Below, one piece after another: positions 38,088-47,077 of a stretch of 64,000 nucleotides of DNA (position 1 is the first letter of the stretch; every line of letters starts with the position of its first letter). Source of the DNA: an uncultured Acidobacteriota bacterium (GTDB lineage: Bacteria > Acidobacteriota > Terriglobia > Terriglobales > Acidobacteriaceae); the NCBI GenBank assembly GCA_903851035.1, contig CAINND010000079.1, positions 1-64,000 of the forward strand, given 5' to 3'. The notes beneath the pieces are model-generated. The model ran no database searches, was not told the origin of the DNA, and saw only the letters and a list, made by a program, of their open reading frames with translations. Made by a program: the position numbers and the translations under genes.

Positions 38088-39467
38088 ATGATCCGTCGCA
38101 TCAGTCTGTATGAGTTCTTTTATCTGCTGATCTGGTACCTGTTGCCCGCGGTTGCCTTCTTTTTTTCAGGCATGGGGTTAAGGGTGGCGGGGCGTATCCA
38201 TCCCCTGGGATACGACTACTACATCGTATGCACATTGCTTGTGCTGCTGTGGATGATCGCCTCAACGCATTTCCGCGTTGCGAGGATTGACGCGCTGTTT
38301 GCAGGGCGCGAGGGCTGGCGGAGTTGTATGAAGGCCATCACATGGACCTTCATGGCGGCCTTTACGGCGATGTTCTTTTACCGTGGCGGCAGCTACAGCC
38401 GTCTGCTGCTGGGGCTGAGCGCGGTGCTGCTGGTGGCCGAGGCCGCGGGCTTCCGAGCCATCTTCCGGAAGTGGATTGTGCGGGTGCGCTGCGAGGGCGC
38501 GCTGGTGCGGGTGCTGGTGGTGGGCACCACGGAATTTGCGCGGCAGATCAGCGAGCGGCTGGCCACGGGCACCTACTCCAACTGCTTTACCGTGGCCTTT
38601 GTGCACTTGCCGGGGGAGGAGCGCCAGACGCCGGATGGGGTTCCCGTGCTGGAGCTGGACGAGTTGCTGCTGCGCAACATCCGCGACTTTGCCGACGACG
38701 TGGTGATCGCCGTCAGTCCGCAGACGATGCCGCATTTGAAAGATGTGGTGGAGCAGTTGAAGGGGCTGGCGCTGCCGATACGGCTGATGCTGGACTTTGG
38801 CGGCGAGCTGCCGCTGGGCGACCGCCTCTTCCACGTGGGCTCGGCCAGTTTGCTGGATGTGCCGCTGGCGCCGGCCGAGACGATCAGCTATGTGGTGCTG
38901 AAGCGGGCCTTCGACGTGGCCTTCAGCCTGATTGTGCTGCTGGCGGCGGCCGTGCCCATGGCGCTGATTGCGGTGGCGATACGGCTGACCAGCCCGGGGC
39001 CGGTTTTCTTTACCCAGGAGCGGGTGGGCATCAACGGACAACTTTTCAGGATGCTGAAGTTCCGCACCATGCGGGTGGCCGAGCGCAGGGAGAGCGACAC
39101 GCTGTGGGGCAGAGCCAACGAAGAGCGCTGCACGGCCCTGGGCAGGGTGCTGCGGCGCACCAGCCTGGATGAGCTGCCGCAGTTCTTCAACGTGCTGATG
39201 GGCGAGATGAGCGTGGTGGGCCCGCGGCCGGAGCGTCCGCACTTTGTGGAGAAGTTCCACGACGAGATTGGCCAGTACAACGTGCGCCACCACCTGAAGA
39301 GCGGCATCACGGGCTGGGCGCAGGTGAACGGACTGCGCGGCGATACCGACATCCGGGAGCGGGTGCGTCACGACCTGTATTACATCCAGCACTGGAGCCT
39401 GGGCTTTGACCTGCGAATCATTGTGATGACCGTGCTGGGCGGAATTTTTACCGAGCACGCCTACTGA
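38088..39467 (+). CDS. undecaprenyl-phosphate glycosylphosphotransferase (WcaJ-like)
   Basis: 459 residues. Four or five membrane segments in the first 130 residues, a Rossmann-like middle part, a further membrane segment near 275-300, then the catalytic C-terminus. The catalytic part carries the polyprenyl-phosphate-hexose-1-phosphate transferase blocks: GPVFFTQERVGINGQLFRMLKFRTM, LRRTSLDELPQFFNVLMGEMSVVGPRPERP and ITGWAQVNGLRGDT. It starts repeat-unit assembly by putting sugar-1-phosphate on undecaprenyl phosphate. AGGGTGGGAGC precedes the ATG. It is the first enzyme of the Wzx/Wzy-type cluster that follows. Confidence 0.94.
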   Translation: MIRRISLYEFFYLLIWYLLPAVAFFFSGMGLRVAGRIHPLGYDYYIVCTLLVLLWMIASTHFRVARIDALFAGREGWRSCMKAITWTFMAAFTAMFFYRGGSYSRLLLGLSAVLLVAEAAGFRAIFRKWIVRVRCEGALVRVLVVGTTEFARQISERLATGTYSNCFTVAFVHLPGEERQTPDGVPVLELDELLLRNIRDFADDVVIAVSPQTMPHLKDVVEQLKGLALPIRLMLDFGGELPLGDRLFHVGSASLLDVPLAPAETISYVVLKRAFDVAFSLIVLLAAAVPMALIAVAIRLTSPGPVFFTQERVGINGQLFRMLKFRTMRVAERRESDTLWGRANEERCTALGRVLRRTSLDELPQFFNVLMGEMSVVGPRPERPHFVEKFHDEIGQYNVRHHLKSGITGWAQVNGLRGDTDIRERVRHDLYYIQHWSLGFDLRIIVMTVLGGIFTEHAY

Positions 39468-39536
39468 CGGAAGCAGAGTAGGAGCAGACGTCGCGGCAGG
39501 GCAATCCACTTGCAAAAAGTATCCGGGGGAGAAGAA

Positions 39537-42068
39537 GTGCGCGGCTGGTTGGGGGTGTTGATGCTGATGATCGGCACGTCCACGCTGGCCAGGGCGCAGG
39601 CGGAGTTGCCCGTGGCTTCGACTACGGCATCGGCGGCGGAGAAAGAGAGCGCGGATCGCGTAAGCGCGGATCGCGTATCGGCGGATGGTGTAGCGGGCGA
39701 TGCGGCACGAGTGGAGAGCCGGGCGCGGCTGGTGCACCTACCGGGGAATCTGTGGGAAGACCAGGTGGCGCTGATTAGCTCTCCCACACGCTGGCAGAGG
39801 GGGACGTGGGCGGGGCTGGCTCCATGGGCCGCGGGCATGAGCGTGCTGCTGGCGAGCGATACGGCGGTGGAAGGCCATGTGACGGCACAGGCGGCGACGG
39901 CCAGAAGTTACCGGAGATTTTCAAATGCTGGGCTGGGCGCGATGGCTGGCGTGGGCGGCGGAATGTATGTGTGGGGACGCCTGGTGGGGAATGACCGGCT
40001 GCGTGAGACCGGCGTGCTGAGCGGCGAGGCCGTGCTGGACGCATACATAGACGCGGCGCTGCTGAAGGCAATCGCGGGGCGGGAGCGTCCTACGGCGGGC
40101 GACGGGCGGGGAAGATTCTTTACGGGCGGCGGGAGTTTTGCGAGCGAGCACGCGGCGGTGAGCTGGGCGCTGGCCAGCGTGCTTGCCCATGAGTATCCGG
40201 GAGCGGGGACGAAGTGGCTGGCGTATGGCGGCGCGGCGGCGATCAGCGCGGCCCGGGTGGCCGGCGGCGAGCACTTTGTGGGCGACGTGGCGGTGGGCAG
40301 CCTGGTGGGCTGGTACTGGGGCCGTCAGGTGGTGCGCGCCAGGGGCGAGGATGCAGAGATCGATCAGCTGCGCTGGGGACGATTTGTGCGCGACGAGCGC
40401 GATGAGGTGGACCAGGGCGTGCGCTGGACGGGCTCGACGACGGTGCCGCTGGGGAGCTGGGTGTATGCGGCGCTGGAGCGGCTGGCGGCCAGAGGATACG
40501 TGAGGACGGCCTCGGCGGCGCTGCGTCCGTGGACGCGGTTGGAGTGCGCGCGGCTGCTGGACGAGGCGCGGGAAAACCTGGTGGAAGAAGACGCAGCGAG
40601 CGAAGAGCTGGTGCGGGCTCTGGAGGTGGAGCTGCGGCGGGAGGCGGATGTGCGCGAGGGGGCGGTGAATCGCCAGTCCGGAGTGAGCGAGCTGTACGCG
40701 CGCTACCTGGGGATCGCCGGAACTCCGCTGCGCGACGGCTTCCACTTTGCGCAGACGATAGTGGATGACGATGGGCGTCCGTATGGGCAGGGGAGCAACG
40801 GGCTGTTCGGCGTGGAGGCCCGGGCCGAGGCTGGTCCGCTGGCAGTGTATGTGCGCGGCGAGTATCAGAACGCGGGGGCGCTGCCGGGCTACAACGCTGC
40901 GGCGCAGACGGCGATTGCGGTGATGGATGGACTGCCGGCCGGGTGGAACATGCGGGCGGGGGCGACGAGCCGGGTGCGAGTGATGGAAGCCTACGCCGCG
41001 CTGAACTTGAACAACTGGCAGTTGAGCGTGGGGCAGCAGCAGCTTTGGTGGGGACCGGCGCGGGAGACTTCCATGATTTTGAGCAACAACGCCGAGGCGA
41101 TGCCGATGCTGCGGGTGACCAGGGCGGCTCCGATACGGCTTCCGCATGGGGACGCATTGCTGCGAGTGGACGCGTTTTTTGCGCGCGAGGGCGGAGTGCA
41201 CTATGTGGCGCTGGGCCAGAGCTTTGTGCTGCATGGCAGCGCGGCGGAAGGATTAGAGCCTCCGCCGATGGTGTGGGGAGCAAGCGTGGCGCTGCAGCCG
41301 ACGAAGGACCTGGAAATTGGACTGGCGCACACGGTGATCTTTGCCGGGTATGGTAGGCCTCTGACGTTGCAGACGTTTCTGCACACGTTTTCGCTGGAGG
41401 GAAACAACCAGGCGCTGGACCCCGGCAAGCGGACGCTGGAGTACAGCCTGAGCTACCGGGTGCGGGCCTGGCGCAGCGCAATGATGATCTACGGCGAAGG
41501 CTTCAGCTACGACGCGCCGAACCCCGCGAAATATGCGCAGCGCTTTGCCATGAATCCCGGAGTGTTTTTGCCCAGCCTGCCGGGCGTGCCGAAGGTGGAT
41601 CTGCGGGTGGAGGGCGGCTCGACGAACCTGCCGGGGCTGGCGGCCAAGGCCTACTTCTACAGCAACACGCACTATCCGCAGGGCTACACGAATTACGGGC
41701 AGATATTTGGAAGCTGGCTGGGGCGGCAGGGGACGGGCGGCGCGGCCGAGGTGCGCTGGTGGCTGACGGGGCGCAACCGGCTGACGGTCCTGTATCGCAC
41801 GGTGCAGGTGGATGGCAGCCTGCTGGGCGGCGGACGCGCGACGGAGGTTGCAGGCGGCGTGACCTGGATGCTGGGGTCGAAGGTGGAGTTCACGGCGCGC
41901 AGCCAGTACGAGGTGTGGCGGTTTCCACTGTTGGGAGCGGGCAGGCACAGCGACGTGGCGACATGGTTTGAGGCGCGGGTTTATCCCCGGCGGCTGAGCA
42001 CACTGCGGCGGGCGGCGCAGGGCGGGCCGGAGGCGGCAGGAGAGAGTTTGCGGGAGCGGGAGAGATGA
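39537..42068 (+). CDS. PAP2 phosphatase-Wzi fusion protein
   Basis: 843 residues from a GTG start with GGGGGAG upstream; a TTG nine codons earlier is an alternative. Signal peptide to about residue 21 (TSTLARAQ). Residues 80-270 form a PAP2-type acid phosphatase domain: KX6RP (Lys177 to Arg184-Pro185), SEH (203-205) in place of SGH, and SxxR...GEHxxxD (Arg240, His246, Asp250). The rest (about 290-840) is a Wzi-type outer-membrane beta barrel, whose E. coli relative anchors capsule to the cell surface. The fusion suggests that removal of a lipid-pyrophosphate and surface attachment are linked. Its start is 70 bases after the initiating transferase. Confidence 0.85.
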   Translation: MRGWLGVLMLMIGTSTLARAQAELPVASTTASAAEKESADRVSADRVSADGVAGDAARVESRARLVHLPGNLWEDQVALISSPTRWQRGTWAGLAPWAAGMSVLLASDTAVEGHVTAQAATARSYRRFSNAGLGAMAGVGGGMYVWGRLVGNDRLRETGVLSGEAVLDAYIDAALLKAIAGRERPTAGDGRGRFFTGGGSFASEHAAVSWALASVLAHEYPGAGTKWLAYGGAAAISAARVAGGEHFVGDVAVGSLVGWYWGRQVVRARGEDAEIDQLRWGRFVRDERDEVDQGVRWTGSTTVPLGSWVYAALERLAARGYVRTASAALRPWTRLECARLLDEARENLVEEDAASEELVRALEVELRREADVREGAVNRQSGVSELYARYLGIAGTPLRDGFHFAQTIVDDDGRPYGQGSNGLFGVEARAEAGPLAVYVRGEYQNAGALPGYNAAAQTAIAVMDGLPAGWNMRAGATSRVRVMEAYAALNLNNWQLSVGQQQLWWGPARETSMILSNNAEAMPMLRVTRAAPIRLPHGDALLRVDAFFAREGGVHYVALGQSFVLHGSAAEGLEPPPMVWGASVALQPTKDLEIGLAHTVIFAGYGRPLTLQTFLHTFSLEGNNQALDPGKRTLEYSLSYRVRAWRSAMMIYGEGFSYDAPNPAKYAQRFAMNPGVFLPSLPGVPKVDLRVEGGSTNLPGLAAKAYFYSNTHYPQGYTNYGQIFGSWLGRQGTGGAAEVRWWLTGRNRLTVLYRTVQVDGSLLGGGRATEVAGGVTWMLGSKVEFTARSQYEVWRFPLLGAGRHSDVATWFEARVYPRRLSTLRRAAQGGPEAAGESLRERER

Positions 42069-44512
42069 TGAGCGGGAATGGGGACATGGCAACTACATGG
42101 AACGTGAGCGGCGCTGCGCTGCGCTGCAAGATGCAGGGTGCTTTGGCGGAGTCATCGTCGGTGGCGGCACTGCGCTGGGCGATGGTGATGGCGCTGCTTG
42201 TGATGACCCTGTCCGGAGTGGCTCCGGCGCAGGAGAGAGCGACGAGTGCGGCGGCTGATTGCAGCAGCACGGCTAGCGTGCGCAGCGAAGCACATGGAGA
42301 TTGCGCGGTGGATGCGCAAGGCGCGGAGGGGCGTGGCTCCTATGTGCGGAGCATTCCTGCCGCGGCTGGCGATGCGGTGGCACTGCCGCAGTTAAGTTCC
42401 ACGGAGGCGCGCGGGGACGAGGAGAAGTTGAGAGCGGCGCGCAGCGCGCCACGGACGGAGCCGCAGGCCGCGTTGGCAAAGACCGAGTTCGAGCGGCTGG
42501 TGGAGGCGGTGACCGGACGGGCGTTGCCCATCTACGGGCAGAGTTTGTTTTCGCAGCGGCCCAGCACGTTTGCGCCAATTGAGCAGGCTCCGGTGACGAA
42601 GGATTACGTGGTGGGGCCGGGCGATGAGTTGCAGATACGAATCTGGGGGCAGCTCAATGCCGACCTGCGGGTGACGGTGGACCGCGCGGGGGAAATCTAC
42701 ATTCCCAAGGTGGGCGAGCTGAAGGTGGCGGGGGTGCGCGCCAGCGAGTTGGACGCGAAGCTGCGCGACGAAGTGGGCCGGCTGTACAGAAACTTTTCGC
42801 TGACGGCAAACCTCGGACGCATCCGCTCGATACAGGTGTTTGTAGTGGGGCAGGCGAGAGAGCCGGGCAGCTATACGGTGAGTTCGCTGAGCACGCTGGT
42901 GAACGCCATCTTTGCGAGCGGCGGGCCTTCGGCGGCGGGCTCGCTGCGGGACATCCAGGTACAGCGCGAAGGGAAGACCGTTGCACACCTGGACCTGTAT
43001 GCGCTGCTGGTGAAGGGCGACAAGAGCGGCGATGTGCGACTGGAGCCGGGAGACGTCATTTACTACCCGCCGGTGGGGGCGATGGCGGCGGTGACGGGTT
43101 CGGTGAAGGCGGCGGCGATTTACGAGATGAAGCCCGGCGAGCGGCTGGAAGATCTGCTGCGTGACGCAGGCGGGATGGCGACGACGGCCGACGCGGGGCG
43201 GGTGACATTAGAACGCCTGCTTGCGCGGGAACGCCTGCTGGGGCAGGAGCGCGTGCCTGGGCAGGAGAAGCCATCGGTGATGGAGTTTCCCCTGGACGCC
43301 CAGGCGCTGGGACTGAAGGTGGAGGACGGCGACATTGTGCGCGTGCTGGGCGCGGTGCCCAGGCTGGAAGAGGCGGTGACGCTGCGCGGCAGCGTGGTGC
43401 ATCCGGGGAATGTTCCATGGCGGAAGGGAATGCGGGTGCGCGATCTGATCCCCGACGCGCAGGCTTTGCTGACGGGCGAGTACTGGCTGCGGCGGGTGAC
43501 AGCCGAGGGTGACAAGACAGCGGCACAGGGGTTGGCCGGCAACCTGCATCGCACGGCGGCCGAGATCAACTGGAGCTACGCGATCATTCAGCGGGTGAAC
43601 CCCGTGGATTTGACCTCGCGGCTGGTGCCGTTTGACCTGGGACGGGCGGTGCTGGCAGGCGACGAGGAGAACAACCTGCTGTTGGAGGCGGGCGACATCG
43701 TGACCGTCTTCAGCCAGGCGGATGTGATGGTGCCGGTGCGCGAGCGCACGCGCTATGTGCGGGTGGAGGGCGAGGTTCTGCGGCCGGGAATCTACCAGGT
43801 GGCGGAGGGCGAAGGCCTGCGCGAGGTATTGGCGCGGGCGGGCGGGCTGACGGAGAAGGCTTACGCATATGGCACGCAGTTGACGCGGGAGTCGGCGCGG
43901 CGCGAGCAGCAGAGGAGCCTGGACGAACTGGCACGCACCCTGGAGGCGGAGCTGCGACGGGCCTCGGCCATGGAAACCAGCCATGCGGGCGAGGACGCAC
44001 AACTGGTCCGCGAGCGGCTGAGCGCGCAGGAGAGTTTGATTGCGCAGTTGCGGGCGACGACCGCCAGCGGCCGTGTGGTGCTGAACCTGCCGGCGTCGGC
44101 CGATGGGTTGCTGGCGTTCCCACGGCTGGAGATGGAGGACAACGACCAGGTTATGGTGCCGGTGCGGCCCTCGACGGTGAGCGTGATGGGCATGGTGTAT
44201 AACGCGGGCTCGTTTGTGTACGCGCCGCGGCGGACGGTGGGCGACTACCTGAAACTGGCCGGGAGGGGACGTCCGATGGCAGACATGCGCCACGCGTTTG
44301 TGCTGCACGCCGATGGCACGGTGACGGCCAGCACGGCGGTGAACGGATTGTTCAGCGGCGACCGCTTCAGCAGCCTGCGCATGCGCGCGGGCGACCAGAT
44401 TGTGGTGCCCGGGCGGATGCAGAGCGGCGGGCTGCTGCGCGGACTGCGCGACTGGACACAGATCAGCGCGCAACTGGCATTGACCGGCGCGGCGGTGGCC
44501 ATCCTGCGATGA
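42065..44512 (+). CDS. polysaccharide export protein (Wza-like, multiple SLBB domains)
   Basis: 815 residues. A signal-peptide-like stretch (about 37-58, RWAMVMALLVMTLSGVAPAQ) is preceded by an unusually long N-terminus. The Poly_export domain opens VVGPGDELQIRIWGQLNADLRV. At least four SLBB beta-grasp units follow, such as VFVVGQAREPGSYTVSS, LRGSVVHPGNVPWRKG, VRVEGEVLRPGIYQVAEG and VMGMVYNAGSFVYAPRRT. No terminal membrane helix like that of Wza is obvious beyond LTGAAVAIL. It forms the outer-membrane exit channel for the polymer. The start overlaps the upstream stop as ATGATGA. Confidence 0.9.
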   Translation: MMSGNGDMATTWNVSGAALRCKMQGALAESSSVAALRWAMVMALLVMTLSGVAPAQERATSAAADCSSTASVRSEAHGDCAVDAQGAEGRGSYVRSIPAAAGDAVALPQLSSTEARGDEEKLRAARSAPRTEPQAALAKTEFERLVEAVTGRALPIYGQSLFSQRPSTFAPIEQAPVTKDYVVGPGDELQIRIWGQLNADLRVTVDRAGEIYIPKVGELKVAGVRASELDAKLRDEVGRLYRNFSLTANLGRIRSIQVFVVGQAREPGSYTVSSLSTLVNAIFASGGPSAAGSLRDIQVQREGKTVAHLDLYALLVKGDKSGDVRLEPGDVIYYPPVGAMAAVTGSVKAAAIYEMKPGERLEDLLRDAGGMATTADAGRVTLERLLARERLLGQERVPGQEKPSVMEFPLDAQALGLKVEDGDIVRVLGAVPRLEEAVTLRGSVVHPGNVPWRKGMRVRDLIPDAQALLTGEYWLRRVTAEGDKTAAQGLAGNLHRTAAEINWSYAIIQRVNPVDLTSRLVPFDLGRAVLAGDEENNLLLEAGDIVTVFSQADVMVPVRERTRYVRVEGEVLRPGIYQVAEGEGLREVLARAGGLTEKAYAYGTQLTRESARREQQRSLDELARTLEAELRRASAMETSHAGEDAQLVRERLSAQESLIAQLRATTASGRVVLNLPASADGLLAFPRLEMEDNDQVMVPVRPSTVSVMGMVYNAGSFVYAPRRTVGDYLKLAGRGRPMADMRHAFVLHADGTVTASTAVNGLFSGDRFSSLRMRAGDQIVVPGRMQSGGLLRGLRDWTQISAQLALTGAAVAILR

Positions 44513-45705
44513 GCGAGAGGGAGACAGAGAGGGATGCGATGACGGCGCAGGGAGACCCGAGCGCGATGCAATGGATGATTCGCCTGGGCGGCGAGCGCAG
44601 ATGGCTGCTGCGCTGCACGCTGCTGGGGCTGGGCGCGGGAGTGCTGGCGGCCGCGCTGTGGCCGTCGAGCTACGAGGCGACTACAACGTTGCTGGCTCCT
44701 CCGCAGGCGACGCCATTCGGTTCGAGTTATTTGCAGCAGGTGGGGAGCTTGAGTCCGGCGCTGGGCGGGCTGGGGTTGAAGAATCCGGCGGACTTGTATG
44801 TGAGCCTGCTGAAATCGCGCACGGTGGAGGACCAGATGATCGCGCGATTCCGCCTGGGCGAGCGCTATGGCAAAGCGCGGCTGGGCGATGCGCGCAAGGC
44901 GCTGGAGCAACGCACGGAGATTGCGGCAACCACGCGCGACGGAATTATTCGGCTGACCATGGCAGACACGGACGCGGCGATGGCGGCGACGCTGGCGAAC
45001 GCATACGTGGAGGAGTACAGGAAATTCGCCTCCAATTTGGCAGTGACCGAGGCGGCTGGACGGCGGCTGTTTTTGGAGCAGCAGGTGGCGCAGACAAAAG
45101 AGCGGCTGGCACGGGCCGAGGAGTCATTGAAGCAACGGCAGCAGAGCTCGGGCGTGATTCAACTGGATGGGCAGACCCGGGCGCTGCTTGAGTCGGCGGC
45201 GAGTTTGCGGGCGCAGGTGGCGGCCAAGCAGGTGCAGTTGCAGTCGCTGGCCAGCTATGAGACGGCGGAGAACCCGGAGGTGCAGTTGGCAAGGCAGCAA
45301 CTGTCGGCCCTGGAAGGACAGCTGCGTTTGCTGACCGGCGGAGACGCCGCGGGCGGCGAGCTGCTGGTGCCCAAAGGCAAACTGCCGGAGGCGGGACTGG
45401 ATTATCTGCGCAGTTTGCGCGAAGTGAAGTTTGAAGAAAACGTGCTCGAACTGCTGGCGCGTCAGTACGAGGCGGCGCGGCTGGATGAGGCGCGTCAGGG
45501 GGCGACGTTGCAGGTGGTGGACCGCGCGGTTGTACCCGACCGCAGGAGCGGCGTGCCGCGCAGCGTGATGGTGCTGCTGGGCGCGCTGCTGGGGCTGATG
45601 GCGGGCGTGGGGCTGGTGTTGTGGCACGGGCGTGCCTGGTGGCTGGGCGAGGAGGGACAGGCGTTGGCCGAGGCGTGGGGAATCAAAGGACGACGGCGAG
45701 CGTGA
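44509..45705 (+). CDS. Wzz-type chain-length determinant
   Basis: 398 residues. Membrane segments at about 34-52 (TLLGLGAGVLAAALW) and 347-366 (VMVLLGALLGLMAGVGLVLW) flank a large coiled-coil-rich periplasmic part (KERLARAEESLKQRQQSSG; ARQQLSALEGQLRLL), the PCP/Wzz layout. The Pro in the second membrane region is present (VPRSVMV). No C-terminal tyrosine kinase domain is present, so it resembles PCP-1/PCP-2a without BY-kinase. It sets polymer length with the Wzy polymerase. Start and previous stop overlap as ATGA. Confidence 0.88.
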   Translation: MSERETERDAMTAQGDPSAMQWMIRLGGERRWLLRCTLLGLGAGVLAAALWPSSYEATTTLLAPPQATPFGSSYLQQVGSLSPALGGLGLKNPADLYVSLLKSRTVEDQMIARFRLGERYGKARLGDARKALEQRTEIAATTRDGIIRLTMADTDAAMAATLANAYVEEYRKFASNLAVTEAAGRRLFLEQQVAQTKERLARAEESLKQRQQSSGVIQLDGQTRALLESAASLRAQVAAKQVQLQSLASYETAENPEVQLARQQLSALEGQLRLLTGGDAAGGELLVPKGKLPEAGLDYLRSLREVKFEENVLELLARQYEAARLDEARQGATLQVVDRAVVPDRRSGVPRSVMVLLGALLGLMAGVGLVLWHGRAWWLGEEGQALAEAWGIKGRRRA

Positions 45706-45835
45706 GAGTAACTCCGCGTATGGAGCGAGGCGGGGATGTTCGTACGACTGGCGAGAGACGGCGCGGCATAAAGAAATTTCTTAAGGAGCGGATGGTTTGA
45801 CGCGGGCTGGCGCACAACACGGCGAGGAGCATGGC
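45706..45835 (+). promoter_or_regulatory. gap before the flippase gene
   Basis: The only real break in the coupled cluster, 130 bases if the ATG at 45836 is used. It holds the palindrome AGAAATTTCT (45772-45781) and the purine-rich AAGGAG (45783-45788) that would serve a TTG start at 45797. No clear promoter pair was found; an internal promoter is possible. Confidence 0.35.
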
Positions 45836-47077
45836 ATGGCAGGCGATGTGCTGTGGCTGTACGCCTTGCAGGGGCTGAACTACCTGGTGCCGCTGCTGCT
45901 GCTGCCGTTTCTTGTGCGCGTGCTGGGCGTGGGTCGCTACGGGCTGATGGCCTTTGCGCAGGCGATTGCGCAGTACTTCATCATCGCCACGGATTACGGC
46001 TTTAACTTTTCGGCGGCGCGGCGGATTGCCCTGCACCGGGAAGATGCGCGCGAGGTGTCGCGGATTTTTCACGGCGTGCTGGCGATCAAACTGGTGCTGG
46101 TGGCGGCCGGGGCCTTGGCGATGGTGACCAGCGTATGGCTGCTGCCTGCCATGCGACGGGAGATGTGGATCTACCTGGCGGCCTACGTGGCGGTGGTGGG
46201 CAACGCGCTGTTTCCGGTGTGGCTGTTCCAGGGGATGGAGCGAATGCGCTTCATCAGCATGCTGACCGGGGGCTCCCGGCTGGCGGCCGCGGCGATGGTG
46301 TTGTGGCTGGTGCGATCACCGAATGATGTGGCGCTGGCCACGCTGCTGCAATCGCTGGGCTGGCTGATGGCGGGTGTGGCGGGCGCATGCTTCGGGGCGC
46401 GGCACTTTGAGTTGGAACGGCATCCGCTGGAGCGCGGGCATTTGCTGGAGCTGCTGCGCGAGGGACGACATTTGTTTGCCAGCAACGCGGCGGTGACGCT
46501 CTACACGAATACGAATGTGTTTCTGGTCGGCGTCATCGGGGGCAACGTGGAGGCGGGGTACTTCAGTTTGGCGGACAGATTTTTGCGGGCGGTGACCGGT
46601 CTGGCGTATCCGGTGATTCAGGCGGCGTATCCGCGCATGGTGCGGCTGGTGGCGGAGTCGCGCACGGCAGCGATGGAGTTTTTACGCCGGCTGACGGAGT
46701 TTGCTGCCGTAGTGGCCGTGGCGGTGGGCGGCGCCGTGCTGCTGCTGGCTCCGTGGCTGGCGCGGGTGGCCTTTGGCCGGGCGGCACTGGGCGTAGTGCC
46801 GGTGATACGGGCAGCGGCCTTCTTTCCGCTGGCGGCGGCCATGAGCGGAATGATCGGCATGCTGGGGCTGATACCCATGGGGATGGACCGCGCGCAGAGC
46901 CGGATGCTGGTGGCGGCGGGCGTGCTGAACGTGGTGGTGGCCAGCATGTGGATTCACAAGGCGGGCGCCGTGGGCGGCGTGCTGAGCATGCTGCTGATAG
47001 AGACTCTGCTGACCGTGGGCGGCCTGGCGCTGCTGACGCGCGCACAGAACGTGGAGGACTGCCATGCCGCAGAGTGA
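45836..47077 (+). CDS. polysaccharide flippase (Wzx, MATE-like)
   Basis: 413 residues with about 12 membrane segments, the Wzx/MVF layout (WLYALQGLNYLVPLLLLPFLVRVLGVGRYG at the N-terminus, which is standard). It carries lipid-linked repeat units across the inner membrane. GAGGAG lies six bases before the ATG at 45836; a TTG at 45797 with AAGGAG eight bases upstream would add 13 residues and is the alternative start. It overlaps the next gene by 14 bases. Confidence 0.88.
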   Translation: MAGDVLWLYALQGLNYLVPLLLLPFLVRVLGVGRYGLMAFAQAIAQYFIIATDYGFNFSAARRIALHREDAREVSRIFHGVLAIKLVLVAAGALAMVTSVWLLPAMRREMWIYLAAYVAVVGNALFPVWLFQGMERMRFISMLTGGSRLAAAAMVLWLVRSPNDVALATLLQSLGWLMAGVAGACFGARHFELERHPLERGHLLELLREGRHLFASNAAVTLYTNTNVFLVGVIGGNVEAGYFSLADRFLRAVTGLAYPVIQAAYPRMVRLVAESRTAAMEFLRRLTEFAAVVAVAVGGAVLLLAPWLARVAFGRAALGVVPVIRAAAFFPLAAAMSGMIGMLGLIPMGMDRAQSRMLVAAGVLNVVVASMWIHKAGAVGGVLSMLLIETLLTVGGLALLTRAQNVEDCHAAE

